64,000 nucleotides of DNA, taken from contig NZ_SCQN01000011.1 in the NCBI RefSeq assembly GCF_004321985.1, forward strand, positions 62,001 through 126,000. The letters are read 5' to 3'. How positions within the stretch are numbered: the stretch's first letter is position 1; the number at the start of each line of letters is the position of its first letter. The stretch is from Castellaniella sp. Its GTDB lineage: Bacteria > Pseudomonadota > Gammaproteobacteria > Burkholderiales > Burkholderiaceae_B. Positions 52,550 through 64,000 of the stretch are shown in pieces. The notes beneath the pieces are model-generated. The model saw nothing but the letters and a program-made list of their open reading frames with translations. It was not told the origin of the DNA and made no database searches. The position numbers and the translations under genes are program-made.

Positions 52550-54109
52550 ATGACTGCAGACCTGGAAACGTTGCCACGAACCGAGGAGCCCTCCGGGGCG
52601 GATGCCCCTGCGGCGGAAGGTCGGGGCAACCGGTCCCGTGGCCGCAAGCTGCGTACGCCGTTCCGCCGCCGACGCGGGGACGCTGGGGCATCAGAGCCAC
52701 AGGCTGGTGACGCCAGCATCGATGCGGGTTCGGCGGAGGAAGCCGACCAGGCGCTGTCCTATCTCCAGGATGCGCACCCCACGACGCAGCGGCTGGATCG
52801 CTACATGAACAGCGATGCGCTGACGCCCAAATTGCACAAGGTTCTGGCCGACGCTGGCGTGGGCTCGCGGCGCGACATGGAAGAGCTGATCATCGCCGGG
52901 CGGGTCTCGGTGAATGGCGAGCCTGCCCATGTGGGCCAGCGTGTCGGCCCCAACGACAAGGTCCGTGTCAACGGTCGCCTGATCATGCGGCCAAAGATGG
53001 ACCGGTTGCCGCGCGTCATTCTTTATCACAAGCCGGCTGGCGAGATCGTCAGCCACGATGACCCCGAGGGCCGTGCAACCGTTTTCGCTCGCCTGCCGCG
53101 CATCCGCAGCGGTAAATGGCTGTCGGTGGGACGTCTCGACCTGAATACCGAGGGCCTGTTGATTCTGACGACTTCGGGCGAACTCGCCAATCGGCTGTCG
53201 CATCCGCGGTATGGGTCGGAGCGGGAGTACGCCGTCCGGGTACTCGGAGAACTGGGTGACCAGAAGATGTCCGAACTCACCACCGGGGTGACGCTTGAAG
53301 ACGGCCCTGCACAATTCAATTCGCTGGATTATATCGGTGGCGAGGGAAGCAACCGCTGGTACCGTGTCACCCTCAGCGAAGGACGCAATCGCGAGGTGCG
53401 CCGCATGTTCCAGACCGCTGGTGTGACGGTCAGCCGTCTGATCCGCACGCGTTTTGGTGATGTGGTGCTGCCGACCAATCTCCGTCGCGGCCGCTGGGAT
53501 GAGCTGTCTCCCGAATTGGTGGGGGCGCTGATGGTTCAGCTTGGCCTGATCCGCGAGGCGGACGAAGATGCTGACGAGCAGGTCGAGCGCCAGCCGCTGT
53601 CCTATGCAAGCGCCATGCCGCCGGGTTTTGGGACGCCGGGGCGCAACGGTCAGAATGGTGCCCGGCTCAATCGCCGGGGGCGTGTCTCGGCCGACCGGTC
53701 GGGATCGGGCCGCATCGATCCGTTTACCACCGGGCTGCTGATCAGTGGCGGGCTGGCCAACGGGCATCCCGATGCGGGCCGGCAACGTAAGGCTGAGACG
53801 CATGGCAAGGCCGGGCGCCCAGGTCGGCGCGGCAAGCCGAACCGTGAGGATCCTGCACGCCAGGATGCTGCCGGCACCGGCGGTGCCCACAAGCCCAATC
53901 GCACCGGCGGGAAGCGTCCGGGCGGTGCGCCTCGGTCTGGTTCGACCGTCTCGGCCGATGGCAAGCCGGCGCGGACACGCGCACCCAAGAACGCCCGACC
54001 TGGGCGTCGTCCGGCGCGGTCTGGGGAAACGGGTTCGGCTGAACATCAGCCGCGTGGCGCTCACGCGCATGAGTCTCAGTTGGGCAGGGCCAAGCGCACG
54101 CGCCAATAG
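52550..54109 (+). CDS. rluB: 23S rRNA pseudouridine synthase RluB, with long basic tail
   Basis: Makes pseudouridine 2605 (E. coli numbering) of 23S rRNA. 519 aa in three parts. Residues 1-80 are a charged, low-complexity N-terminus ([19 protein letters not shown]). Residues about 85-330 hold the S4 domain ([20 protein letters not shown]) and catalytic domain ([19 protein letters not shown], with the catalytic Asp, and [16 protein letters not shown]). Residues about 345-519 form an Arg/Gly/Pro-rich tail. E. coli RluB is 291 aa. Such extended tails are common in Burkholderiales and probably bind RNA. The tail reads through to the nusA-operon promoter. Confidence 0.9.
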   Translation: MTADLETLPRTEEPSGADAPAAEGRGNRSRGRKLRTPFRRRRGDAGASEPQAGDASIDAGSAEEADQALSYLQDAHPTTQRLDRYMNSDALTPKLHKVLADAGVGSRRDMEELIIAGRVSVNGEPAHVGQRVGPNDKVRVNGRLIMRPKMDRLPRVILYHKPAGEIVSHDDPEGRATVFARLPRIRSGKWLSVGRLDLNTEGLLILTTSGELANRLSHPRYGSEREYAVRVLGELGDQKMSELTTGVTLEDGPAQFNSLDYIGGEGSNRWYRVTLSEGRNREVRRMFQTAGVTVSRLIRTRFGDVVLPTNLRRGRWDELSPELVGALMVQLGLIREADEDADEQVERQPLSYASAMPPGFGTPGRNGQNGARLNRRGRVSADRSGSGRIDPFTTGLLISGGLANGHPDAGRQRKAETHGKAGRPGRRGKPNREDPARQDAAGTGGAHKPNRTGGKRPGGAPRSGSTVSADGKPARTRAPKNARPGRRPARSGETGSAEHQPRGAHAHESQLGRAKRTRQ

Positions 54110-54138
54110 CTGGAATAGCGCCGGTATGCTGTTATAAT
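54110..54138 (+). promoter_or_regulatory. Promoter of the rimP-nusA-infB operon
   Basis: TATAAT (54133-54138) is a perfect -10. CTGGAA (54110-54115) at 17-bp spacing is a weak -35. Transcription should begin near 54145, giving a leader of about 85 nt before rimP. Confidence 0.6.
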
Positions 54139-54147
54139 GCAAGGCTT

Positions 54148-54167
54148 TACAGCACAAAGGTGCTGTA
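54148..54167 (+). other. Leader hairpin 1 of the rimP-nusA operon
   Basis: TACAGCAC and GTGCTGTA form a perfect 8-bp stem with loop AAAG, starting a few bases after the predicted transcription start. It may stabilise the 5' end or help decide which way the leader folds. Confidence 0.6.
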
Positions 54168-54195
54168 CTTTGCCGGGGTGTCCACCGGGAAATCA

Positions 54196-54220
54196 GGGGC
54201 TGGCAGGACAGCCCCTTTTT
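54196..54220 (+). terminator. Intrinsic terminator in the rimP-nusA leader (attenuator candidate)
   Basis: GGGGCTG / CAGCCCC (7 bp), loop GCAGGA, then TTTTT. It ends 10 bp before the rimP ATG, too close for another promoter in between. Either the operon promoter is upstream and reads through it, or it ends rluB transcripts while part of the nusA-operon mRNA also terminates here. Confidence 0.75.
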
Positions 54221-54230
54221 AATGGAATTT

Positions 54231-54710
54231 ATGGCTGATATCCATGCGGTGACCCAGCAGGCCTTGCTGGGTTTTGATGTCGAACTGGTCGACGTGGAAC
54301 GCGCGCCCCTGGGGCTTTTGCGCGTCATCATCGATCGCCCCGATGGGGTGCGCATCGAAGACTGCGAACAGGTGTCCCGCCAGCTGTCGCATGTGTTCGA
54401 AGTCGAAAACATCGATTACAAGCGTCTGGAAGTCAGTTCCCCCGGAGTAGACAGGCCCTTGCGTCGTTTGGCCGATTACGTCCGGTTTGCAGGGCAGCGC
54501 ATCGAGTTGAGGCTGTCCGAGCCGGTCGAATCGCGCAAGGTCTTCACGGGCATTCTGAGGGCTGCACAGGCGGCCGATGGCGATGAGCCGGTGCTCAGCC
54601 TGGAATACGAAGACCAGGCGGGCGAGCTGCACATGCTGCCGTTTTCTTTTGGTGATGTGGATCGGGCCCGGCTGGATCCTGTTCTTGATTTCAAGGGTAA
54701 GAAGCGATGA
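54231..54710 (+). CDS. rimP: Ribosome maturation factor RimP
   Basis: 159-aa factor for 30S subunit assembly. The start at 54231 ([17 protein letters not shown]) fits the family better than the ATG at 54222. The latter sits on the weak ribosome site TGGA and right behind the terminator U-run. Family motifs are [32 protein letters not shown] and [11 protein letters not shown]. The C-terminus is an SH3-like barrel ending [12 protein letters not shown]. Its TGA overlaps the nusA ATG (ATGA), so the two are coupled. Confidence 0.93.
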   Translation: MADIHAVTQQALLGFDVELVDVERAPLGLLRVIIDRPDGVRIEDCEQVSRQLSHVFEVENIDYKRLEVSSPGVDRPLRRLADYVRFAGQRIELRLSEPVESRKVFTGILRAAQAADGDEPVLSLEYEDQAGELHMLPFSFGDVDRARLDPVLDFKGKKR

Positions 54711-56200
54711 GTCGCGAAATTCTTCTGTTGGTGGACGCTCTGGCGCGTGAAAAGAACGTCGAGCGCGACGTCGTGTTCGGCGCCCTTGAAGGCGCGTTGG
54801 CCTCTGCCATGAAAAAGCGCTTCAAGGAAGACGTGGATATTCGCGTGTCCGTCGACCGCCAGACGGGCGAGCACGAGGGCTTCCGTCGCTGGCTGGTGGT
54901 GCCCGATGAGGCTGGCCTGCAGGAACCCGACGCACAGGAACTCTACTCGGATGCCCAGGACATCGTCCCCGGGATCCAGGTGGGCGAATACATCGAGGAG
55001 CCGCTTGAACCCGTCGAGTTCGGCCGCATCGGCGCCCAGGCCGCCAAGCAGGCCATTCTTCAAAAGATCCGCGACGCGGAGCGCGAGCAGGTCCTGAATG
55101 ATTTCCTGGATCGGGGCGAGACCATCGTCTCCGGCACCGTGAAGCGTCTGGACAAGGGCGATGCCATCATCGAGATCGGCAAGGTCGAGGCCCGTTTGCC
55201 GCGCAGTGAAATGATCCCCAAGGAAAATATCCGGGCAGGCGACCGTGTGCGCGCCTGGGTTCTGAAGATCGATTACGCCGCGCGTGGCCAACAAGTGATC
55301 CTGTCGCGTACCGCCCCCGATTTCATCCGCGAGCTGTTCGACAACGAAGTCCCGGAAATCGAGCAGGGCCTCCTGGAAATCAAGGCGGCGGCGCGCGACC
55401 CGGGCGTGCGTGCCAAAATTGCGGTGGTAGCGTACGATAAGCGGATCGATCCCATCGGGACCTGTGTCGGCATGCGGGGCTCTCGCGTGACGGCCGTGCG
55501 CAACGAGCTGGGCGGCGAGCAGGTCGATATCGTGCTGTGGTCCGACGACCCTGCAGAGTTCGTGATTGGCGCACTCGCGCCGGCTCACGTCGACTCCATT
55601 CTGATCGACGAAGACAAGCACGGCATGGATGTGGTGGTGGACGAGGAAAATCTGCCCAAGGCCATTGGTGCGCGCGGGCAAAACGTACGCCTGGCATCCG
55701 AGCTGACCGGCTGGCAGATCAACATCATGACTCCCGAGGAAAGCCAGCATCGCCAGGATGCCGAGCGGACCACCCTGCGCCAGAACTTCATCACGAAGCT
55801 GGACGTGGACGAGGAAGTCGCCGATATCCTGATCGACGAGGGTTTCACCGGGCTCGAGGAGATCGCTTATGTGCCGATGCAGGAATTGCTCGACATCGAA
55901 GCCTTCGACGAGGAAACCGTCAACGAGCTGCGCACGCGGGCCCGCAACGCGCTGCTGACGGAAGCCATCGCACAGGAAGAACGTGTACAGACGGCGCGCG
56001 ACCTGCTCGAAATCAGGGGCATGGAGCCGTCTCTGGTGGCCAAGCTGGCCGCAAACAACATCACGACGCTGGATGATCTGGCCGAGCTTGCCGCTGACGA
56101 GCTGTCCGAACTGACCGGATTGCCCGAAGAGGCCGCGAGCGACATGATCATGCAGGCGCGGGCGCACTGGTTCGAGGATGACAAGGCATCCAATGCCTGA
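54707..56200 (+). CDS. nusA: Transcription termination/antitermination protein NusA
   Basis: 497 aa, the E. coli-like long form. The N-terminal RNA-polymerase-binding domain spans about 1-130 and S1 about 135-200 ([23 protein letters not shown]). The KH1/KH2 domains span about 230-350 ([42 protein letters not shown]). Two acidic repeats lie at about 365-425 and 440-495. NusA promotes pausing and hairpin-dependent termination. It sits in an operon whose own leader carries a terminator, so self-regulation is plausible, as known for the E. coli nusA operon. Confidence 0.95.
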   Translation: MSREILLLVDALAREKNVERDVVFGALEGALASAMKKRFKEDVDIRVSVDRQTGEHEGFRRWLVVPDEAGLQEPDAQELYSDAQDIVPGIQVGEYIEEPLEPVEFGRIGAQAAKQAILQKIRDAEREQVLNDFLDRGETIVSGTVKRLDKGDAIIEIGKVEARLPRSEMIPKENIRAGDRVRAWVLKIDYAARGQQVILSRTAPDFIRELFDNEVPEIEQGLLEIKAAARDPGVRAKIAVVAYDKRIDPIGTCVGMRGSRVTAVRNELGGEQVDIVLWSDDPAEFVIGALAPAHVDSILIDEDKHGMDVVVDEENLPKAIGARGQNVRLASELTGWQINIMTPEESQHRQDAERTTLRQNFITKLDVDEEVADILIDEGFTGLEEIAYVPMQELLDIEAFDEETVNELRTRARNALLTEAIAQEERVQTARDLLEIRGMEPSLVAKLAANNITTLDDLAELAADELSELTGLPEEAASDMIMQARAHWFEDDKASNA

Positions 56201-56244
56201 CCTTCGCAACCATCCCGCCCATTGAACGTAGAAGAGAGAGTCGA

Positions 56245-59199
<2,955 letters not shown>

Positions 59200-59202
59200 A
59201 TC

Positions 59203-59613
59203 ATGGGTCGTCACAAGTCTAAACCGAATCCTGACCGCAACACGCGCCTGGCCGACCAGATCCAGCAGGATCTGGCCGCTCTGGTGCAGCGCGAGCTGGA
59301 TGTTGCACGCGCCGGCCTGATCACGCTCACGGGTGTCGATCTGTCGGCGGACTATGCCCATGCCAAGGTCTATTTCACGGTGCTGGGCGCTGAGCCTGAG
59401 GCCGCCGCTCACGCGCTCAACGAAAAGGCCGGCTGGATGCATTCGCAGCTCTTCAGGTTGCTGCACATTCATACGGTTCCCACGTTGCGGTTCGTGCACG
59501 ACGTGCACCTGGCGCGCGGCATTGAACTGACGCATTTGATCGATCGGGCCAATCGTCCGCAGGCGGGCGCATCGGACATTCCCGAACTCGAAGACCCGGA
59601 CGGTCGGCCCTGA
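59203..59613 (+). CDS. rbfA: Ribosome-binding factor A
   Basis: 136-aa KH-like protein for late 30S maturation and cold adaptation. Family motifs are [48 protein letters not shown], then [25 protein letters not shown]. It starts 3 bp after infB and is clearly part of the operon. The Pro-ending tail is short. Confidence 0.93.
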   Translation: MGRHKSKPNPDRNTRLADQIQQDLAALVQRELDVARAGLITLTGVDLSADYAHAKVYFTVLGAEPEAAAHALNEKAGWMHSQLFRLLHIHTVPTLRFVHDVHLARGIELTHLIDRANRPQAGASDIPELEDPDGRP

Positions 59614-59648
59614 ACGGGCGGTCGTCACTCATCTCTACGGATTGAACG

Positions 59649-60404
59649 ATGGCTTCCCGACGCGGGCGCATGCTCGATGGTGTCCTGTTGCTGGACAAGC
59701 CCGAAGGCCTGTCCAGCAACCACGCGCTGCAACGCGCGAAGCGCACGGTGGACGCCCGCAAGGCGGGGCACACCGGAACGCTGGACCCTTTCGCCACGGG
59801 GTTGCTGATCTGCTGCTTCGGTCGCGCCACCAAGATTTCGGCCCATATGCTCGAGGCGGACAAGGTCTACGAGGCGACGCTTGCGTTTGGCGAGGAAACC
59901 GACAGCGGTGATCTGACCGGCAATATTGTGGCACGCACCGGTGGAGATTTTGTGGGTGTGGCGGCGATGGAGCTGGAGGCGGTATTGGGTGAATTTCGGG
60001 GCGAGATCCAGCAGATCCCGCCCATGGTGTCGGCGCTCAAGCGCGATGGCAGGCCGCTGTATGAGTACGCCCGCCAGGGCATCGAACTGGAGCGTCCCGC
60101 GCGCACGGTCACCATCCACGCACTGGATCTGCTGGCCTGCGAGGGCATCCATGCCCGCGTGCGCGTCCATTGCAGCAAGGGTACCTATGTGCGCACGCTG
60201 GCCCAGGACATTGGCCGGCGCCTGGGGTGCCGTGCCCACCTGTCGGCCCTGCGCCGAACGGCGGTGGGACCTTTTTCAATCGAGCAGGCGGTGGGGCTGG
60301 AAGCCCTGCAGGCCATGGCGGCGCCGGAGCAGGCGCTGCTTCCCCTACATGCCTTGCCGGACGGTTTGCGCCCGACAGACATTTCTACCAAGGAAATTTT
60401 ATGA
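59649..60404 (+). CDS. truB: tRNA pseudouridine-55 synthase
   Basis: 251-aa enzyme that forms pseudouridine 55 in the T-loop of tRNAs. [35 protein letters not shown] (catalytic Asp at about D46), [18 protein letters not shown] and [15 protein letters not shown] are diagnostic. The C-terminal PUA-like part is short compared with the 314-aa E. coli enzyme. Its TGA overlaps the typA ATG. Confidence 0.93.
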   Translation: MASRRGRMLDGVLLLDKPEGLSSNHALQRAKRTVDARKAGHTGTLDPFATGLLICCFGRATKISAHMLEADKVYEATLAFGEETDSGDLTGNIVARTGGDFVGVAAMELEAVLGEFRGEIQQIPPMVSALKRDGRPLYEYARQGIELERPARTVTIHALDLLACEGIHARVRVHCSKGTYVRTLAQDIGRRLGCRAHLSALRRTAVGPFSIEQAVGLEALQAMAAPEQALLPLHALPDGLRPTDISTKEIL

Positions 60405-62224
60405 AGCGAGCTTTGCGCAATGTGGCCATCATCGCTCACGTGGACCACGGCAAGACCACGCTGGTGGATCAGTTGCTGCGCCAGTCCGGGACCTTCCGCG
60501 ACAACCAGCAGGTCTCCGAGCGCGTCATGGACTCGGGCGACATCGAGCGGGAGCGCGGCATCACGATCCTGGCCAAGAACTGTGCCGTGGAATACGAGGG
60601 CAATCACATCAATATCATCGATACCCCGGGTCACGCCGACTTCGGTGGCGAGGTGGAGCGCGTGTTGTCTATGGTGGACGGTGTGCTGCTGCTGGTCGAT
60701 GCGGTTGAGGGCCCCATGCCGCAGACACGGTTCGTGACGCGCAAGGCGCTGGCCCAGGGCCTCAAGCCGATTGTGGTGGTCAACAAGGTCGACCGCCCGG
60801 GCGCGCGTCCGGATTATGTCGTCAACGCCACGTTTGACCTATTCGACAAACTGGGCGCAACCGAAGAACAACTCGATTTCCCAGTGATTTACGCTTCGGG
60901 CTTGAACGGTTATGCCGGTCTCACCCCCGATGTCCGCTCGGGTGACATGCGGCCGCTTTTCAACGCGGTCCTGGAATACGTGCCGCAGCGAGAGGATGAT
61001 GTGAACGGTCCGCTGCAGATGCAGATCATTTCGCTGGATTACAGCAGCTATGTGGGCAAGATCGGGGTGGGCCGCATCAATCGCGGCCGCTTGCATGCTG
61101 GCCAGGATGTGGTGGTGCAGTTTGGTCCGGAGGGCGAACCCATCAAGGGGCGTGTGAATCAGGTGCTGCAGTTCGAGGGGCTGGAGCGTGTGCTGGTGGA
61201 TGAGGCTGAGGCCGGGGACATCGTCCTCATCAACGGCATCGACGAAATCGGGATCGGCTGCACGCTCATGGATCCGCTCTCGCCCGAACCGCTGCCGCTG
61301 CTGAAGATCGACGAACCCACGCTGACCATGAATTTCATGGTGAATACTTCGCCCCTGGCGGGCCGGGAAGGCAAATTCGTCACCAGCCGCCAGATTCGCG
61401 ACCGGCTGCAGCGCGAGCTCAAGTCCAATGTGGCGCTGCGCGTGAACGATACGTCCGATGATACGGTGTTCGAGGTCTGTGGGCGCGGCGAGCTGCACCT
61501 GACGATCCTGCTGGAGAACATGCGCCGCGAAGGCTACGAGCTGGCTGTGTCACGTCCGCGTGTCATGTACAAGGACGTCGCTGGCGTCCGCCAGGAGCCC
61601 TATGAACTGCTGACCGTGGACGTCGAAGACGGTCATCAAGGCGGTGTCATGGAGGAACTCGGGCGTCGCAAGGCCGATCTGCAGGACATGCAGCCTGACG
61701 GCCGGGGACGCACGCGGCTGGAATACCGGGTCCCCGCACGGGGGCTGATCGGCTTCCAGAGCGAGTTCCTGACCCTCACACGCGGCACCGGCATCATGAG
61801 CCACGTGTTTGACGAGTATGGCCCGGTGCGCGAGGGTGGGGTGGGCGAACGTCGCAATGGGGTGCTCATCAGCCAGGATGACGGCACGGCCGTGGCCTAC
61901 GCGATCTGGAAGCTCCAGGAGCGCGGCCGCATGTTTGTGTCGCCTCAGGACCCCGTCTACGAGGGCATGATCATCGGCATCCATTCCCGGGACAATGACT
62001 TGGTCGTCAACCCCATCAAGGAAAAGAAGCTGACCAACGTGCGGGCATCGGGCAAGGACGAACATATCGATCTGGTTCCGCCCATCGAGCTGAATCTGGA
62101 ATATGCCGTCGAGTTCATTGCGGACGACGAACTGGTCGAGGTCACCCCCAAGTCCATCCGCCTGCGCAAGCGCTACCTGAAGGAGTTCGAGCGCCGCCGC
62201 AGCCTGCGCGGCGATTCGGCCTGA
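60401..62224 (+). CDS. typA: Ribosome-associated GTPase TypA/BipA
   Basis: 607-aa translational GTPase, the same length as E. coli BipA. It acts in ribosome assembly and stress responses. The start at 60401 is set by the ATGA overlap with truB and by [20 protein letters not shown] following at once. G-motifs are [17 protein letters not shown] and NKVDRPGA. Later signatures are [21 protein letters not shown] and [24 protein letters not shown]. It is the last gene of a six-gene translation operon. The 91-bp gap that follows contains a TACAAT -10-like box for the next gene. Confidence 0.95.
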   Translation: MKRALRNVAIIAHVDHGKTTLVDQLLRQSGTFRDNQQVSERVMDSGDIERERGITILAKNCAVEYEGNHINIIDTPGHADFGGEVERVLSMVDGVLLLVDAVEGPMPQTRFVTRKALAQGLKPIVVVNKVDRPGARPDYVVNATFDLFDKLGATEEQLDFPVIYASGLNGYAGLTPDVRSGDMRPLFNAVLEYVPQREDDVNGPLQMQIISLDYSSYVGKIGVGRINRGRLHAGQDVVVQFGPEGEPIKGRVNQVLQFEGLERVLVDEAEAGDIVLINGIDEIGIGCTLMDPLSPEPLPLLKIDEPTLTMNFMVNTSPLAGREGKFVTSRQIRDRLQRELKSNVALRVNDTSDDTVFEVCGRGELHLTILLENMRREGYELAVSRPRVMYKDVAGVRQEPYELLTVDVEDGHQGGVMEELGRRKADLQDMQPDGRGRTRLEYRVPARGLIGFQSEFLTLTRGTGIMSHVFDEYGPVREGGVGERRNGVLISQDDGTAVAYAIWKLQERGRMFVSPQDPVYEGMIIGIHSRDNDLVVNPIKEKKLTNVRASGKDEHIDLVPPIELNLEYAVEFIADDELVEVTPKSIRLRKRYLKEFERRRSLRGDSA

Positions 62225-62315
62225 GTCGCCTGTCGCGCGGCAGTCCGGCGGCTCCTACAATGGGGCTCTGGGCTCCGCAGTGCGCCGGGGGGCGCCCGGA
62301 TGCCGGGAATGCACG

Positions 62316-63332
62316 ATGATTCTGTATCTGCACGGTTTTCGGTCTTCTCCACAGTCCCTGAAAGCACACCTGCTGGGCCAGGCAATGGCGCAGCGCGGCC
62401 TGTCGGCGCACTGGGCCTGTCCGCAGTTGCCGGCCAGCCCTGCGGCCGCCATGTGGCTGGCGCTGGAATGCGCGCAGCAGGCCCTGGCTCGCGGGTTGGA
62501 CCGGGCCGACCTGACCATCATCGGATCTTCGCTAGGCGGTTTTTACGCGACCTGGCTTGCCGAGCGCCTGGGTTGCCGGGCAGTCCTGCTCAATCCGGTC
62601 GTCCATGCGGCCCGAGACCTTGCCACCCAGGTGGGATCCCACCGCACTTTTCACGACGACGAGCCGTTCGAGTTTCTGCCCGGATATGTGACTGAGCTTG
62701 CGCAGGCCGAATCGGCGATCGGCACCCTGACCGACCTTGAACGCTACTTCCTCGTGGCGGCGACGGGAGACGAGGTCCTGGATTGGCGTGAAATGCGGAC
62801 GCGGTTCGCCGGCTGCCGACAGCGCATCATCGAGGGCAGCGACCACGGGATTTCAGACTTTGCGGTCTGGCTGCCGGAAGTTCTCGCCTTTGCATTGGGC
62901 GCCCGCGTGGCCGCACCCGGAGTTGAAGTCGGTTCCTGGGCGGCTCTGGGGCCCGAGGCGACCACGATCCGCACTGAGGTGTTCGTGCACGAGCAGCATG
63001 TGTCACCCGAAGAAGAGCTGGATGCCCTGGATGATCAATGCCTCCATGCACTGGCTCGTGATGAGGCGGGTCGGCCGATCGGCACTGGACGCCTGCTGCC
63101 CGACGGACACATCGGCCGCATGGCGGTGGACGGGGCTTGGCGCGGGCGGGGTGTGGGCTCATTGGTGCTGCAGGCGCTGGTGGGCGAAGCGCGTCGCCGA
63201 GGGGCTGGCGAGGTCCTCCTGGCGGCGCAACTCCATGCCCGGCCTTTCTATGCCCGTCATGGTTTCGTGGAGGAGGGCGATACCTTCATGGATGCCGGAA
63301 TCCCCCATCGGCTGATGCGGCGTCCCCTCTGA
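62316..63332 (+). CDS. YqiA-type esterase fused to GNAT acetyltransferase
   Basis: 338 aa in two parts. Residues 1 to about 195 form a YqiA/YcfP-like alpha/beta hydrolase: MILYLHGFRSSPQSLK, the nucleophile in GSSLGGFYATWLA, the Asp in ATGDEVLDW and the His in GSDHGISDFA. Residues about 200-338 form a GNAT domain of the ElaA/YjcF sort: IRTEVFVHEQHVSPEEELDALD, acetyl-CoA loop AWRGRGVGSLVL and FYARHGFVEEGDTFMDAGIPH. Both active sites look complete and no stop or frameshift separates them. The ATG at 62316 starts exactly at the hydrolase; the track start at 62280 adds an unlikely leader. Each half usually occurs as a separate protein. Substrates are unknown. Confidence 0.82.
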   Translation: MILYLHGFRSSPQSLKAHLLGQAMAQRGLSAHWACPQLPASPAAAMWLALECAQQALARGLDRADLTIIGSSLGGFYATWLAERLGCRAVLLNPVVHAARDLATQVGSHRTFHDDEPFEFLPGYVTELAQAESAIGTLTDLERYFLVAATGDEVLDWREMRTRFAGCRQRIIEGSDHGISDFAVWLPEVLAFALGARVAAPGVEVGSWAALGPEATTIRTEVFVHEQHVSPEEELDALDDQCLHALARDEAGRPIGTGRLLPDGHIGRMAVDGAWRGRGVGSLVLQALVGEARRRGAGEVLLAAQLHARPFYARHGFVEEGDTFMDAGIPHRLMRRPL

Positions 63333-63509
63333 ATCCGTTTGGCGCAGTGGTCCGGTCCATGCCGGCTGCATCGCTCACCCGCAGGCGGCCAGAAAGCGGA
63401 GGAGTAGACTTATCCCCTGTCGCCAATGAGAAGAGCGACTCTACACGGGCATTACGGCGGATGCAGGACGAACCGGGATGTCTGTGTCTTCTACCATAAG
63501 AGGAGCAAC

Positions 63510-64000
63510 ATGACGCATTCCATTCGCAAGCTACTCGCAATCTCGTTTGCTGGTTCCCTGGGGTTGACAGGGATGTCGCTGGCTCAGGCTGCGAGCGATC
63601 TGACTGTGCGACTGGCCTGGTACATGCCGCCTCATACGGCGACGGCGGATCAAGGCACCAATTTCGCCCAGGCGATTACCGACCTCAGCAGCGGCAAGAT
63701 CAAGGTCGAGACGTATCCCTCAGGCTCTCTGCTGAAGGAATCCAATATCGCGCAAGGCCTGAGCAACAACACTGCCAACATGGCGATCTTCGGCATGCAC
63801 TGGTGGTCCAAATACGAACCCTCGCTGGAGTGGGACACCATTCCGTTCCTTGCCGACGATGCGGGCGCCTTGCTCAACGCATTGCATGGCAAGCTTGGCC
63901 AGGATGTCAATGCACGGCTGAACAAGCACGGCGTGGAGATCATCGGCTGGGGCTTCTACGGCTACGCGGAAAGCTATGTGAACGGCAAGCACACGATCAA
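63510..64000 (+). CDS. TRAP transporter substrate-binding protein, DctP type (3' end outside window)
   Basis: First 163 codons of a periplasmic receptor of a tripartite (TRAP) carrier. AGGAG lies 4 nt before the ATG at 63510. Signal peptide: KLLAISFAGSLGLTGMSLAQA-AS. The mature start DLTVRLAWYMPPHTATADQG and YPSGSLLKESNIAQGLSNNTANMAIFG match DctP-family proteins, which bind carboxylates or related anions. DctQ and DctM genes would be expected to the right. The 177 bp before it hold no clear regulatory motif beyond the ribosome site. Confidence 0.85.
   Translation, partial: MTHSIRKLLAISFAGSLGLTGMSLAQAASDLTVRLAWYMPPHTATADQGTNFAQAITDLSSGKIKVETYPSGSLLKESNIAQGLSNNTANMAIFGMHWWSKYEPSLEWDTIPFLADDAGALLNALHGKLGQDVNARLNKHGVEIIGWGFYGYAESYVNGKHTI

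Overview
The window looks like chromosomal DNA of a high-GC betaproteobacterium of the order Burkholderiales, probably family Alcaligenaceae (Bordetella/Achromobacter/Castellaniella type). This rests on the ftrABCD ferrous-iron operon, the class I phaC-phaB-phaR cluster, the bamD/rluD/pgeF neighbourhood and the scpB-rluB...rimP-nusA-infB-rbfA-truB-typA order. No rRNA, insertion sequence, prophage or CRISPR array was seen. Almost all of the window is coding; the only gene-free stretch over 300 bp is 50686-51115, which is visibly AT-richer than the rest.

Region by region. (1) 1-9717: a divergent polyamine/amino-acid cluster. Leftwards run a class III aminotransferase (broken by a 4-bp tandem duplication) and a PotABD-like ABC importer. 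Rightwards run a MocR-type regulator, a second class III aminotransferase, glutaryl-CoA dehydrogenase and a CaiB/BaiF CoA-transferase. Together they read as uptake and breakdown of a diamine or omega-amino acid, with glutarate one likely intermediate. (2) 9935-13946: a redox module of a small PepSY protein, a DUF2271 protein, a PepSY-membrane/flavodoxin/reductase fusion and ApbE. (3) 26122 down to 13968 on the minus strand: nine closely packed genes headed by a PHA synthase, followed by a TolC-type outer-membrane factor, HlyD, RbbA, an ABC-2 permease, an acetoacetyl-CoA reductase and a DevBCA-type exporter. A perfect FNR/ANR-type box and a 22-bp palindrome lie just upstream. (4) 26266-33391: tex, a DinG/YoaA-type helicase, bamD, rluD, pgeF. 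(5) 33509-36460: a second PHA locus, phaC-phaB-phaR. (6) 36618-39852: ftrABCD with a possible Fur site, then a convergent two-component system. (7) 42052-48070: an NMT1/SsuA-type ABC importer, an orphan fatty-acid-hydroxylase-family protein and a polar amino-acid ABC importer. (8) 48117-51655: asparagine synthase, a PRC-barrel protein and a small lipoprotein. (9) 51785-62224: initiator tRNA-Met, scpB, rluB and the rimP-nusA-infB-rbfA-truB-typA translation operon, whose leader carries an intrinsic-terminator structure between promoter and first gene. (10) 62316-64000: a YqiA-esterase/GNAT fusion and the start of a TRAP-transporter binding protein.

The most interesting items are the FNR-box-led operon joining PHA synthesis to two envelope exporters, the attenuator-like leader of the nusA operon, the esterase-acetyltransferase fusion, the PepSY/DUF2271/ApbE flavin module and the aminotransferase frameshift. 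All family calls come from reading the translations; no database search was possible.
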